Shown here: positions 7,001 to 15,703 of the stretch, in pieces | Numbering within the stretch: position 1 is the first letter of the stretch | How the letters are laid out: the number at the start of each line of letters is the position of its first letter | NCBI RefSeq assembly: GCF_021165955.1 | Contig: NZ_CP088952.1 | Span: 2,542,001-2,606,000 of the forward strand | Reading direction: 5' to 3' | Source of the DNA: Massilia endophytica | Lineage (GTDB): Bacteria; Pseudomonadota; Gammaproteobacteria; Burkholderiales; Burkholderiaceae_D | Length of the DNA stretch: 64,000 bases | Made by a program: the position numbers and the translations under genes | Notes under the pieces: generated by a model | Told to the model about the DNA's origin: nothing | What the model saw: the letters and a program-made list of their open reading frames with translations, nothing else | The model's database searches: none

Positions 7001-9778
7001 TCAAATGGGCTGCAGCAGTTGTCCTCCACCGTAGCTGCCCTGCTCCGCGACCTCGCCGCCAGGCGTGACGCGCACCGCGCAGTACTTGAACTCGGGGATC
7101 TTGCCGAAGGGGTCGAGCGCCGGGTTGGTCAGCTTGTTCACGGCCGCCTCGTAATAGCAGAACGGCACGAAGACGGCGCCCGGCGGGGAGCTGTCGTCCG
7201 CCCTCGCATACAAGGCAACCTCTCCACGGCGCGAAGCGATGGTGATCACGCCGCCCGCCGCCACGCCGAGCTTGTCGAGGTCCAGCGGGTGCACCAGCGC
7301 GACCGGATCGGGCTCGATGGCGTCCAGCACGGCGGCGCGGCGGGTCATGCTGCCGGTGTGCCAATGCTCCAGCTGGCGCCCGGTGATCAGCACCATCGGG
7401 TATTCGGCATCCGGCCGTTCGTCGGCCGGAATGATATCGGCCGGTACAAAGCGCGCCTTGCCGGACTCGCGCGGGAAGGTCTCGGTGAACACGACCGGCG
7501 TTCCGGGCTGGTCCTCCGCCGGGCAGGGATACGTCACTGCGTGCTTGTGTTCCAGGCGCTGCCAGCTGATGCCCGCAATGCTCGGCATGAGCTGGCGCAT
7601 CTCCTCGAACACCTCGGATACATGACCGTACCGCCAGTCCAGCCCCACGCGCTGGGCGATCTGCTGGATGATCCACAGGTCCTGCCGCGCATCGCCGGGC
7701 GGGTCGAGGGCCTGGCGGCCGATCTGCACCGTGCGGTCGGTATTGGTGAAGCTGCCGGTCTTTTCAGGGAAGGCGCTGGCTGGCAGCACCACGTCCGCCA
7801 GATAGGCGGTCTCGGTGAGGAAGATGTCCTGCACGACGAGATGGTCCAGCGCGGCCAGCGCCTCGCGCGCATGGCTCGCGTCGGGATCGGACATGGCGGG
7901 GTTCTCGCCCATGATGTACATGCCGCGCACCTTGCCCGCGATGATGGCGTCCATCACTTCCACCACGGTGAGGCCGGGCCGCTCGTCGAGAGACTCTGGC
8001 GGCACCTTCCAGGCCTGCGCGAAGCGCTGGCGCACCGCAGGCTCGCTCACACGCTGATAGTCCGGATACATCATCGGAATCAGGCCTGCATCGGAAGCGC
8101 CCTGCACATTGTTCTGGCCGCGCAGCGGGTGCAGGCCGGTGCCGGGGCGCCCGATCTGGCCCGTCATGAGCGCCAGGGCGATCAGGCAGCGCGCGTTGTC
8201 GGTGCCGTGCACGTGCTGCGAAATGCCCATACCCCACAGGATCATCGATCCTTTCGACTTCGCGTACAGCCGCGCCACATAGCGGATGGTATCGGCATCG
8301 ATGCCGCAGACCGGCGCCATGAGTTCGGGGCTGTAGCCCTCCACATTGGCGCGCAGCTCCTCGTAGCCGATGGTGCGGCTCGCAATAAAGTCTTCATCCA
8401 CCAGGCCCTCGTGCACGATCACATGCATCATGGCGTTGAGCAGCGCCACGTCGGTATCCGGCTTGAACTGGAGATAGCGGTGCGCATGGCGCGCCAGTTC
8501 CGAACGGCGCGGATCGCAGACGATGAGCTGCGTCCCCTGCCGCACGGCGTTCTTGATCCAGGTCGCCGCCACGGGATGGTTCACCGTGGGATTGGCGCCG
8601 ATGACCAGCACCACCTCGGCCTGCATCACGTCCATCACGGGATTCGACACGGCGCCCGAGCCTATCCCTTCCAGCAGCGCCGCCACGGACGAGGCATGGC
8701 ACAGCCGCGTGCAGTGATCGACGTTATTGCTGCCGAAGCCTGTGCGCACCAGCTTCTGGAACAGATAGGCTTCCTCGTTGCTGCCCTTGGCGGAGCCGAA
8801 GCCCGCCAGCGCGCCCCGCCCGTGGGTATCGCGCAGCTGCGCCAGTTTGCCGCCCGCCAGCGCCAGCGCCTCTTCCCATGTCGCCTCGCGGAAGACGTCG
8901 GACACGCGCTCCGGATCCATGGTGAAGTCGCCGGACTTTGGAGCGTCCGCACGGCGGATAAGCGGCTTGGTCAGGCGCTGGGGGTGGTGGGCATAATCGA
9001 AACCGTAGCGTCCTTTGACGCACAGGCGTCCATGGTTGGCCGGGCCGTCGCGTCCCTCCACATACTGGATGCGGTTGTTGCTGACGTTGTAGGTGAGCTG
9101 GCAGCCCACGCCGCAATAGGGACAGACCGAATCCACGCGCTTTTCCGGCACTGGCAGCGCGGCGCCGCGCGCGGGCATCAGCGCTCCGGTCGGGCAGGCC
9201 TGCACGCATTCGCCGCAGGCCACGCAGGTGGAGGCGCCCATCGGGTCGGCCATGTCGAAGACGATGCTGGCGCGGTCGCCACGGAAGGCCAGGCCGATCA
9301 CATCGTTCGCCTGCTCGTCGCGGCAGGCCCTGACGCAGCGCGTGCACTGGATGCAGGCGTCCAGGTTCACGGCGATCGCGGCGTGCGACAGGTCGGCCTG
9401 CGGCTGGGTGCGTGGCGCGAAGCGGGGCTTGCCCACCTCCAGCTTCGCAGCCCATTCGTCCACCTCGTTATGGCGGGTGTAGTCCGTTTCCGGCATGTCG
9501 GAGAGCAGCAGCTCCAGCACCATTTTCTGCGCGCTGAGCGCGCGCGGGCTGTCCGTCGCCACTTTCATGCCTTCGGCCGGGTAGCGGCAGCAGGACGGCG
9601 CCAGCACCCGCTCGCCGTCGATCTCCACCATGCACGCGCGGCAATTTCCAGCCACGTCCACGCCGTCCTTGTAGCAGAGATGGGGAATCTCCACGCCCTC
9701 GCGGCGCGCGGCCTGTAACACGGTCTCGCCAGGCGCCGCCTCCACGCTGCGGCCATTCAGTTCGAAGCGTACGCTCAT
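7001..9778 (-). CDS. fdsA: NAD-dependent formate dehydrogenase, catalytic alpha subunit
   Basis: A 925-residue cytoplasmic molybdo/tungsto-enzyme. Domains in order: a [2Fe-2S] ferredoxin domain (C35, C46, C49, C63/64), a His-Cys [4Fe-4S] segment (H103 region), a two-cluster ferredoxin domain (CxxCxxC at 142-148 and 185-191), and the bis-pterin catalytic domain opening with the [4Fe-4S] motif CPYCGVGC at 219-226. The active-site pair is C360-H361 ('RLCHASS'), so the enzyme uses cysteine rather than selenocysteine. The C-terminal pterin-binding lobe is complete. The ATG at 9778 overlaps the stop of the fused FdsGB gene (ATGA). It oxidises formate to CO2 and passes electrons to FdsB. No fdsC or fdsD accessory gene is visible in the window. 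Confidence 0.93.
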   Translation of the reverse strand: MSVRFELNGRSVEAAPGETVLQAARREGVEIPHLCYKDGVDVAGNCRACMVEIDGERVLAPSCCRYPAEGMKVATDSPRALSAQKMVLELLLSDMPETDYTRHNEVDEWAAKLEVGKPRFAPRTQPQADLSHAAIAVNLDACIQCTRCVRACRDEQANDVIGLAFRGDRASIVFDMADPMGASTCVACGECVQACPTGALMPARGAALPVPEKRVDSVCPYCGVGCQLTYNVSNNRIQYVEGRDGPANHGRLCVKGRYGFDYAHHPQRLTKPLIRRADAPKSGDFTMDPERVSDVFREATWEEALALAGGKLAQLRDTHGRGALAGFGSAKGSNEEAYLFQKLVRTGFGSNNVDHCTRLCHASSVAALLEGIGSGAVSNPVMDVMQAEVVLVIGANPTVNHPVAATWIKNAVRQGTQLIVCDPRRSELARHAHRYLQFKPDTDVALLNAMMHVIVHEGLVDEDFIASRTIGYEELRANVEGYSPELMAPVCGIDADTIRYVARLYAKSKGSMILWGMGISQHVHGTDNARCLIALALMTGQIGRPGTGLHPLRGQNNVQGASDAGLIPMMYPDYQRVSEPAVRQRFAQAWKVPPESLDERPGLTVVEVMDAIIAGKVRGMYIMGENPAMSDPDASHAREALAALDHLVVQDIFLTETAYLADVVLPASAFPEKTGSFTNTDRTVQIGRQALDPPGDARQDLWIIQQIAQRVGLDWRYGHVSEVFEEMRQLMPSIAGISWQRLEHKHAVTYPCPAEDQPGTPVVFTETFPRESGKARFVPADIIPADERPDAEYPMVLITGRQLEHWHTGSMTRRAAVLDAIEPDPVALVHPLDLDKLGVAAGGVITIASRRGEVALYARADDSSPPGAVFVPFCYYEAAVNKLTNPALDPFGKIPEFKYCAVRVTPGGEVAEQGSYGGGQLLQPI

Positions 9779-11463
9779 GCCGACACCTCGTGCGGGAAGT
9801 AGCGCAGCACGCAGTCGACGGGGTTCGGCGCAGCCTGTCCCAGCCCGCAGATCGAGGCGTCGCGCATCACCTGCGACAGTTCGGCCAGCAGCCCCGCATC
9901 CCACTTCGGCTGCGCAATGAGCTCGGCCGCCTTGGCCGTGCCCACGCGGCAGGGAGTGCACTGGCCGCAGGACTCGTCGCGGAAGAAGTTCATCGTATTG
10001 CGCGCCGCGGCCACGGCGCTGTCATGGTCCGACAGCACCACAATGGCGGCCGAACCGATGAAGCAGCCGTAAGGCTGCAAGGTATCGAAGTCCAGGGGAA
10101 TGCCGCTCATCGACGCGGGAAGAATGCCGCCCGAAGCGCCTCCCGGAAGATAGGCGTAGAACGCATGCCCGTCCTGCATGCCGCCGCAGTACTCGTCGAT
10201 CAGCTCCTGGATTGTGATGCCCGCAGGGGCCAGTTTCACGCCCGGCGATTTCACGCGGCCGGAAACCGAGAAGGAGCGCAGGCCCTTGCGGCCGTTGCGT
10301 CCCTGGGCAGCAAACCATTCGGCGCCCTTCTCTATAATCTCGGGCACCCAGTAGAGCGTTTCGAAGTTGTGTTCCAGCGTGGGCCGTCCGAACAGGCCCA
10401 CCTGCGCTACGTATGGCGGGCGTAGGCGCGGCATACCGCGCTTGCCCTCGATGGACTCGATCATGGCCGATTCCTCGCCGCAGATATATGCTCCGGCGCC
10501 GCGCCGCAGATGGATGCGCGGCAGCGTTGGCACGGGAGGCCGGGCGGCCAGCTGCGCCAGCGCCTCCGTGAGGAGCTTGCGGCAGTCGTGGTACTCGTCG
10601 CGCAGATAGATGTAGATTTCGTCGATGCCCACGGCCCAGGCGGCGACGAGCATGCCTTCGATGAAACGGTGCGGATCGCGCTCCAGGTAGTAGCGGTCCT
10701 TGAAGGTGCCCGGTTCGCCCTCGTCGATATTCACGGCCATCAGGCGCGGACCGGGCTCGTTGCGCACAATGCGCCACTTGCGCCCTGCCGGGAAGCCTGC
10801 GCCGCCGAGGCCGCGCAGGCCGGAGTGTTCGAGTTCCGCGATCAGCGAATCGGAGGTATGCACGCCTGCGTAACAGGCGCGCAGCAGCGCGTAATCCCAA
10901 CCCTCCGGGGTCTGTCCCCGAACGGGGACAGACCCCTCAACTATTTCCTTCACCGCATCGCAGCTCGCATGGCCAAGCGCCGCCTGTCCAACAAGTGCAG
11001 CTGGCGCCTGCTCGCAGCGGCCGATGCACGGCGCCGCCAGCACGCGAACCTCGCGCCCAAGAATCGCAGGCAGGCGCTCGAGCAGTTCTACCGCGCCAGC
11101 CATTTCGCAGGACAATCCCGCGCAAACGCGCACAGTCAATGCGGGCGGAGCCTCGCCGCCTTCCTTCACGATGTCGAAATGATGGTAGAAGCTGGCCACC
11201 TCGAAGACCTCGGCCTGGGCCAGGCGCATCTCCTGCGCCAGTGCGGCGAGATGGGCCGAGGACAGGCAGCCGTAGCGGTCCTGGATCAGGTGCAGATGCT
11301 CGATCAGGAGATCGCGCTGGCGCGAGGCGCTGCCCAGCAAGGCCTGCACTTCAGCCAGCGCAACGGGATCGACGCGCCGGCCTTTGGGCGCCTGCCGCTT
11401 GCGTTCGCGGCTCGGCCCCTGCACGGCTATTGGAATTACCGGATGGTTCAATTGCTGCCTCAT
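9775..11463 (-). CDS. fdsB: Formate dehydrogenase FdsG-FdsB fusion (diaphorase, NADH-binding)
   Basis: One polypeptide of about 562 residues joins two normally separate subunits. Residues about 35-165 are a NuoE/FdsG-like domain with the [2Fe-2S] cysteines C114, C119, C146 and C150. From about 190 onward it is NuoF/FdsB with the FMN/NAD glycine loop 'RGLGGAGFPAGRKW' (217-230) and the C-terminal [4Fe-4S] motif 'ESCGQCTPCRVG'. The linker at about 177-186 is encoded by a perfect 30-bp palindrome (10907-10936). It passes electrons from FdsA to NAD+. The start is uncertain: I use the ATG at 11463; a TTG at 11493 is possible and neither has a good ribosome site. Confidence 0.88.
   Translation of the reverse strand: MRQQLNHPVIPIAVQGPSRERKRQAPKGRRVDPVALAEVQALLGSASRQRDLLIEHLHLIQDRYGCLSSAHLAALAQEMRLAQAEVFEVASFYHHFDIVKEGGEAPPALTVRVCAGLSCEMAGAVELLERLPAILGREVRVLAAPCIGRCEQAPAALVGQAALGHASCDAVKEIVEGSVPVRGQTPEGWDYALLRACYAGVHTSDSLIAELEHSGLRGLGGAGFPAGRKWRIVRNEPGPRLMAVNIDEGEPGTFKDRYYLERDPHRFIEGMLVAAWAVGIDEIYIYLRDEYHDCRKLLTEALAQLAARPPVPTLPRIHLRRGAGAYICGEESAMIESIEGKRGMPRLRPPYVAQVGLFGRPTLEHNFETLYWVPEIIEKGAEWFAAQGRNGRKGLRSFSVSGRVKSPGVKLAPAGITIQELIDEYCGGMQDGHAFYAYLPGGASGGILPASMSGIPLDFDTLQPYGCFIGSAAIVVLSDHDSAVAAARNTMNFFRDESCGQCTPCRVGTAKAAELIAQPKWDAGLLAELSQVMRDASICGLGQAAPNPVDCVLRYFPHEVSA
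10907..10936. repeat. 30-bp perfect palindromic element, in frame inside fdsGB
   Basis: The arms are GGGGTCTGTCCCC (10907-10919) and its exact reverse complement (10924-10936), joined by a GAAC loop. The element is read through as codons in the linker between the FdsG and FdsB domains. The same arm-GAAC-arm design recurs at 39565-39594, and the same core recurs at 46859-46904. Confidence 0.9.
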
Positions 11464-11490
11464 CTGAATTTGCACTGCATGCCGGTCCGG

Positions 11491-11505
11491 CAAAATGCTA
11501 TTTTG
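11491..11505. promoter_or_regulatory. CAAAAT-GCT-ATTTTG inverted repeat upstream of fdsGB
   Basis: A perfect 6-bp dyad with a 3-base centre lies 28 bases before the chosen fdsGB start, in the only AT-rich part of the 69-base gap between the hydrolase stop and that start. It could be an operator or part of the promoter of the formate dehydrogenase-tungstate unit. No regulator gene is adjacent. Confidence 0.35.
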
Positions 11506-11532
11506 TGCAATATTCAGCTTCGCAGCAAGAGG

Positions 11533-12702
11533 CTAATCGGTCCGGCCCGCGACGCCGTTCCTGCTATCGGTCCAGACCACGTCGTTATCCACCGAATACA
11601 GTCGGCAGGGCTCCTTGCTTGCGGACTGGCAGGCCGCCAGGGCGCGCGCATCGGGCGACTCGCCCTCCTCCGCCCAGCCCCAGGCGCCGCTGGACGACAC
11701 CGCAAAGGCGCGCGGCAGCTCGCGCTTCAGGAAATCGCGGTACTGCTCGCGTCCACGCTCGGGCAGGAAAGGCACGGCGGCCACATCGTCGATCTTCGCG
11801 TAGTTGCTGGGCGGCTGGGCGGGCGGCTCGGCCAGGGCATAGACCTCGCGTGTCGGCATGCCCACCCTGGCCAGGAAGCGCTCGACTTCCGGCACCCAGA
11901 TCTGCTGGCCGTCGCGGCTGCCCAGCATCGTGTGCGCATCGTTCTTGAAGGCGCCGTAGGCCACCAGCTGGGCCTTGCCGCCGTTGTTGCGGAAAGCCTG
12001 GTACATGCGGCTTACGAGCTCGGGGCCGAAGTAGCTGTCGTTCGCGCCATACATCCACAGGCTGTCGATCTTGTTGTTGCGGCCATACTCGCCGAAGGCA
12101 TCCACCAGCGCCTTCTGCCAGTCGCAGCTACCGCCATGCATCTTCAGGCCGCCCGCGAAATTCATGATGCCGCGCACACCCGGCAGCTCGCGGGTGCTGA
12201 GCGCCACGCTGGCCAGGCCGCCGTAGGACTGGCCGGCGATGACGATATGTTCAGGATCGATCCATGGCTGCTGGCGTGCGTAGTCCACCACGTCCGCGAT
12301 ATCGCTGGCCTGGGTGTAGCCGTTGGCGGTCATATTGCAGCCATAGTCCACGTAACGGCCGGTGGACTGTGCGAAACCGGTGCGCATGGGCACCATGACG
12401 GCATAGCCGCGGCGCACGAACTGGCTGGCCATGTACACGAAACGGTCGCGCGTCTGCAGCTTCGGGTTGCCGGGCGCCTTGCCGTGATTGATGATCAACA
12501 GCGGGAAAGGCCCGGCTCCGGATGGCTTGTACAAGGTGGTTTCGAGCGCCACGGCGCGGCCTGCGCCCGCGGGAACGGAAATGACCTGCTCATTCAGGCG
12601 CGCGTCGAGGGGCAGCTGCTGCGCTTGGGCGGCGGGCGCCAGCAGGCTGCCGAGAATGGCAGCCAGGGCAAGCTGGCGGGCACAATGGAGGACGGTAAAA
12701 AT
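11533..12702 (-). CDS. Secreted alpha/beta hydrolase (dienelactone hydrolase-like), apparent ATT start
   Basis: The mature enzyme (about 340 residues from codon 12552) is an alpha/beta hydrolase with nucleophile elbow 'GQSYGG', an early 'NHGK' oxyanion loop and a 'DAHTM' histidine region. It is likely an esterase or acyl-peptidase-like protein of the periplasm. The frame stays open upstream and encodes a convincing signal peptide ('LALAAILGSLLAPAAQA' then QQ). No ATG, GTG or TTG occurs between that signal and the stop codon upstream. An ATT at 12702 lies 6 bases after CGGAG and is the best start I can see. A sequencing error or a rarer start is the alternative. The GTG at 12552 would lose the signal peptide. 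Confidence 0.75.
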   Translation of the reverse strand: MFTVLHCARQLALAAILGSLLAPAAQAQQLPLDARLNEQVISVPAGAGRAVALETTLYKPSGAGPFPLLIINHGKAPGNPKLQTRDRFVYMASQFVRRGYAVMVPMRTGFAQSTGRYVDYGCNMTANGYTQASDIADVVDYARQQPWIDPEHIVIAGQSYGGLASVALSTRELPGVRGIMNFAGGLKMHGGSCDWQKALVDAFGEYGRNNKIDSLWMYGANDSYFGPELVSRMYQAFRNNGGKAQLVAYGAFKNDAHTMLGSRDGQQIWVPEVERFLARVGMPTREVYALAEPPAQPPSNYAKIDDVAAVPFLPERGREQYRDFLKRELPRAFAVSSSGAWGWAEEGESPDARALAACQSASKEPCRLYSVDNDVVWTDSRNGVAGRTD

Positions 12703-12746
12703 GATACGCTCCGGAACTGTTTGCGTGAGGCAATGTCCCGATTCTG

Positions 12747-12758
12747 GTATCGATACCC
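12747..12758. promoter_or_regulatory. 12-bp perfect palindrome GGTATCGATACC
   Basis: An uninterrupted dyad lies about 45 bases before the proposed hydrolase start, in the 112-base gap behind the DHA2 transporter gene. Its place suits an operator for the hydrolase promoter. No cognate regulator is adjacent, so the assignment is tentative. Confidence 0.35.
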
Positions 12759-12814
12759 GTCAATTGCAATCCCAAAACATTAATGCTGGTAAATTTTTAA
12801 TGGCTGAGTTCGGG

Positions 12815-14389
12815 TCAGCTGTTGCGTTTTTGCTTGCCGATGGTGAGCCAGGCGCTGAGGGCGCTTAGCAGCGCCAGTGCGGCGGAGAGCCACATCACCC
12901 AGCGGAAGCCGGTCACGAATGCGCTTTTCACCGCTGCTTCGGCCTTGGCGCGCTCGGCCTTCGGCAGGCTTTCCGGCAGGGCTATCGCTGCGAGGCGGCT
13001 GCGCTGCTGTTCCACTTCGGCCCGCGTGCCGCCCGCCACTTCGCGCTTGGCCATCTCGTCTGTCAGCTGCCGGTTGAAGCCTGCCTGCATGGCGATGCCG
13101 AGCACAGCAATGGCCAGCAGCGCGGCGGCGCGCGATACGGCGTTGTTGATGCCGGACGCAGCACCCGCCTGGCTGGCCTGCACCGCATTCATTACCGTCG
13201 TCGTCAGCGGCGCCACGGCAATGGTCATGCCGATGCCCAGCACCAGCACCGCCGGAAAGAAGGTGGTCCAGTAGCTGCCGCCGATGCCCGGCACCGCGAA
13301 CAGGGCGAAGCCCCCAGCAGCGATGGCCGGACCGATCACGAGCGGGAGCCGGGCGCCGAAGCGGTCGCTCAGGCCGCCCGTGAAGCGGGAGAAGAGGAAC
13401 ATGACAATCGTGAACGGCAGCAGCGCCGCTCCTGCCGCTGTCACAGAGTAGCCCTGCACCTGGATCAGGTTCAGCGGGAAAAAGAAGAGGCTGCCGCCCA
13501 GCGCACCGTACAGGAAGAGCGTGAGCAGGTTGGCGCCGGTGAAATCCAGGGAGCGGAAGAGGCCCAGCGGAAGCATCGGCGCCGGGTGCCGCTTTTCGTA
13601 GCGGATGAAGACCGCCAGCGCCGCCACGCCGCCCAGCGTGGCCCCAAGCACCTGCGCGTCGCGCCAGCCGCGCAGCGGCAGCTCGATGAGGCCGTACACC
13701 AGCGCCCCCAGCCCGAAGCTGGCCAGCAGCGCGCCGATCCAGTCCAGCCCGGGCGGCGCCTCCGGGTCGCGGCTTTCGGGGACGTGGCGCAGCGTGAGCC
13801 AGACCACCAGCGCCGCCATCGGAATGTTGACGAGGAAGGCGTAGCGCCAGGAGAGCTGCTGCACGAGGAAGCCGCCCGCCACCGGCCCGAGCGCCCCCGT
13901 GATCGCCGTGTAGCCGGACCAGGTGCCGATGGCCTTGCCCCGCCTTTTTTCCTCGAACGAGGCGCTGATGATGGCGAGGCTGCCCGGTACCAGCAGCGCC
14001 GCGCCCACGCCCTGCACCGCCCGCGCCGCCACCAGCTGGGCGATGGTCATGCTGAGGCCGCACGCGAGGGAGGCTGCGCCGAACAGCACCACCCCGATCA
14101 GGAAGATACGCCGCCGTCCGAAGCGGTCTCCCGCCGCCCCGCCCACCAGAAGCAGCGCCGCCAGCAGGAACGCATAGGATTCCACCACCCACTGCACGGC
14201 CACCACGTCCGCATGAAAGGCTTCCTGCAGCGCGGGCAGGATCACATTCACGATCGTGCCGTCGATGAAGGCCATGCTGGAGCCGAGGATCGTTGCCGCC
14301 AGCAGCCAGCGTTCCGATCCGGGTTTGCAGGGCGCCGCCGCCGCGCCGGAACGCAGCACGCCTTCGGCGCATGGCAGGGCTTGGGACAT
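12815..14389 (-). CDS. MFS multidrug efflux transporter, DHA2 (EmrB/QacA) type
   Basis: A 524-residue inner-membrane protein with about 14 hydrophobic segments. It has the DHA2 motif 'FIDGTIVNVILPAL' in helix 1, 'GDRFGRRRIFLIG' in loop 2-3, and motif C-like 'GYTAITGALGPVAGG'. A hydrophilic insert near residues 440-475 precedes the last helix. The ATG at 14389 follows GGAGG at 6 bases. In the family it exports drugs or toxic metabolites with proton antiport. No MFP (EmrA) partner or TetR/MarR regulator is adjacent, so it may act alone. Confidence 0.9.
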   Translation of the reverse strand: MSQALPCAEGVLRSGAAAAPCKPGSERWLLAATILGSSMAFIDGTIVNVILPALQEAFHADVVAVQWVVESYAFLLAALLLVGGAAGDRFGRRRIFLIGVVLFGAASLACGLSMTIAQLVAARAVQGVGAALLVPGSLAIISASFEEKRRGKAIGTWSGYTAITGALGPVAGGFLVQQLSWRYAFLVNIPMAALVVWLTLRHVPESRDPEAPPGLDWIGALLASFGLGALVYGLIELPLRGWRDAQVLGATLGGVAALAVFIRYEKRHPAPMLPLGLFRSLDFTGANLLTLFLYGALGGSLFFFPLNLIQVQGYSVTAAGAALLPFTIVMFLFSRFTGGLSDRFGARLPLVIGPAIAAGGFALFAVPGIGGSYWTTFFPAVLVLGIGMTIAVAPLTTTVMNAVQASQAGAASGINNAVSRAAALLAIAVLGIAMQAGFNRQLTDEMAKREVAGGTRAEVEQQRSRLAAIALPESLPKAERAKAEAAVKSAFVTGFRWVMWLSAALALLSALSAWLTIGKQKRNS

Positions 14390-14459
14390 GGCGGACCTCC
14401 CTTTTCTTGGCGAACGGACAAGTCTGGCATAAATTTCCTGGCGCTGCCGTGCAGTTCGC

Positions 14460-14472
14460 ACTACACTGTAGT
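14460..14472. promoter_or_regulatory. ACTACA-C-TGTAGT dyad between divergent genes
   Basis: A perfect 13-base dyad stands in the 106-base gap between the leftward DHA2 pump and the rightward flagellar-rod-like gene, 24 bases before the latter's ATG. It could be an operator for either promoter. Only position and symmetry support it. Confidence 0.3.
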
Positions 14473-14495
14473 TACTTTCCACAAGGAAATTCGCC

Positions 14496-14831
14496 ATGAG
14501 CTCCACCACTGCCCTCAGCACCGGCCTTTCCAGCCTGCAGTCCAACCAGCGCGCGCTGGATGTGGAGGCGCACAACGTCGCCAACGCGAACACGCAGAAT
14601 TTCCAGCCCCAGCAGGCGAAGTTCACCGAGGCGGCGCCCGCTGGCACGGGCGTAACGCTGTCGGTGGAAGGCCGCGAGCGTGCGGCTGATGTGGCTGGCG
14701 CTCCGAGCGGCACCGATCTGGCCGATTCGCTGACCAAGTCCCTGGTTTACGGCACCGGCGCCCAGTTTGCGGCCGAACTCATCAAGGCCGAGGACCAGCG
14801 GCTCGGCACCCTGCTCGACACGAAGGCTTAG
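14496..14831 (+). CDS. Orphan flagellar basal-body rod-like protein
   Basis: A 111-residue protein whose N-terminus matches the flagellar rod/hook family (FlgB/C/F/G, FlgE) signature: a short helix with 'LSSLQSNQRALDVEAHNVAN' followed by 'ANTQNFQ', where such proteins have 'A.NIANANT.G'. The C-terminus ends in an amphipathic helix 'AAELIKAEDQRLGTLLDT' like the pairing helix of rod proteins. True rod proteins also need other flagellar genes nearby, and none is present. AAGGAAA precedes the ATG. It may be a structural relative with an unknown role or a displaced flagellar component. Its TAG overlaps the stop of the PhyH gene on the other strand. Confidence 0.75.
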   Translation: MSSTTALSTGLSSLQSNQRALDVEAHNVANANTQNFQPQQAKFTEAAPAGTGVTLSVEGRERAADVAGAPSGTDLADSLTKSLVYGTGAQFAAELIKAEDQRLGTLLDTKA

Positions 14832-15640
14832 TTCACGCCCATCAGCAGGCCCTCGATGGTGTGGCCCTGCTCGATCGTTTCCAGCCTGTCCACCACGCGG
14901 CAATGGATATGCCGCCGCGTTTCCTCGTCCAGGCTTTCGTAGTAGCTCCGGCTCAGCTGCAGGTCGTGCTTGTCCGCGTTGCTGCCGTCCGGCGCATCCA
15001 CGCCCAGCACGAAAACGGGACGCGATTTCTGCGAGAGGTTGGCCGTGCCGCGGTGAATGGTGAGCGCCGAGCGCGCGGAAATGTCGCCCATGCTGGCGAG
15101 CTTGCGCTGTTTGCGCGCCTCGTAGCGCGCGTGCATTGACGCAGGCGGAAACATGGGATGCGCGCCTTCCCAGGTATCCCACTGGGTGCCGGGCGCGATC
15201 TCGAACGGTCCCATGTCCTCGCTCACGTCCACGGTGGTGATGTTGAAGGCGAGAGAATTCAGGCGGCGGCCGGTCACGGTCTGCGGCGGCGCGGGAAAGT
15301 CGCGGTGCCAGGGCTGCAGCATGGCGCCCGGTCCCGGCACGTCGAAGCCCGCTTCCACCACCTTGTAGTCCGGCCCCAGCACGGCGGCGCAGACGGCGCG
15401 CACCCAGGGGTGGCTGACGATATCGCGGAAGCCGCGCAGGCGCTCAGGGTGGATCTCCACGTAGTAGCGGTTCGGCCCCCGCTCCAGCGCACCGCCCGGC
15501 CGGGCCCGCGCCTCCTCGAACAGCACGGCGATGTCTTCGCCCAGCTGCGCCACCCATTCCCGGCTGAATGCTCCCTTCATGGCGATGAAGCCATCGCCGT
15601 ACAGGCCGCCCATGATGGCGGCCGTGTCGAACTGTTCCAT
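14828..15640 (-). CDS. Phytanoyl-CoA dioxygenase (PhyH) family protein
   Basis: A 270-residue cytoplasmic Fe(II)/2-oxoglutarate oxygenase. The iron triad is readable as H112 and D114 ('PWHRDF') and H196, with R197 ('TIHRGTANLS') close to the place expected for 2-oxoglutarate binding. The ATG at 15640 follows a GGAGG-rich ribosome site. PhyH enzymes hydroxylate small molecules from phytanoyl-CoA to ectoine; the substrate here is unknown. It stands alone, convergent with the flagellar-rod-like gene with overlapping stops. Confidence 0.85.
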   Translation of the reverse strand: MEQFDTAAIMGGLYGDGFIAMKGAFSREWVAQLGEDIAVLFEEARARPGGALERGPNRYYVEIHPERLRGFRDIVSHPWVRAVCAAVLGPDYKVVEAGFDVPGPGAMLQPWHRDFPAPPQTVTGRRLNSLAFNITTVDVSEDMGPFEIAPGTQWDTWEGAHPMFPPASMHARYEARKQRKLASMGDISARSALTIHRGTANLSQKSRPVFVLGVDAPDGSNADKHDLQLSRSYYESLDEETRRHIHCRVVDRLETIEQGHTIEGLLMGVN

Positions 15641-15703
15641 CTTGCCTTGCCTCCTTCGGCACAGTGTGCGCCAGCCGCACGCGGCCTGGCGCACGAACTG
15701 CGC

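Noticed and set aside
6194..9718. Very long open frame (over 1100 codons) on the plus strand opposite fdsA
   Set aside because: It mirrors the codon structure of fdsA in GC-rich DNA and is His/Arg/Gly-rich without domains; the minus-strand product has complete cofactor motifs.
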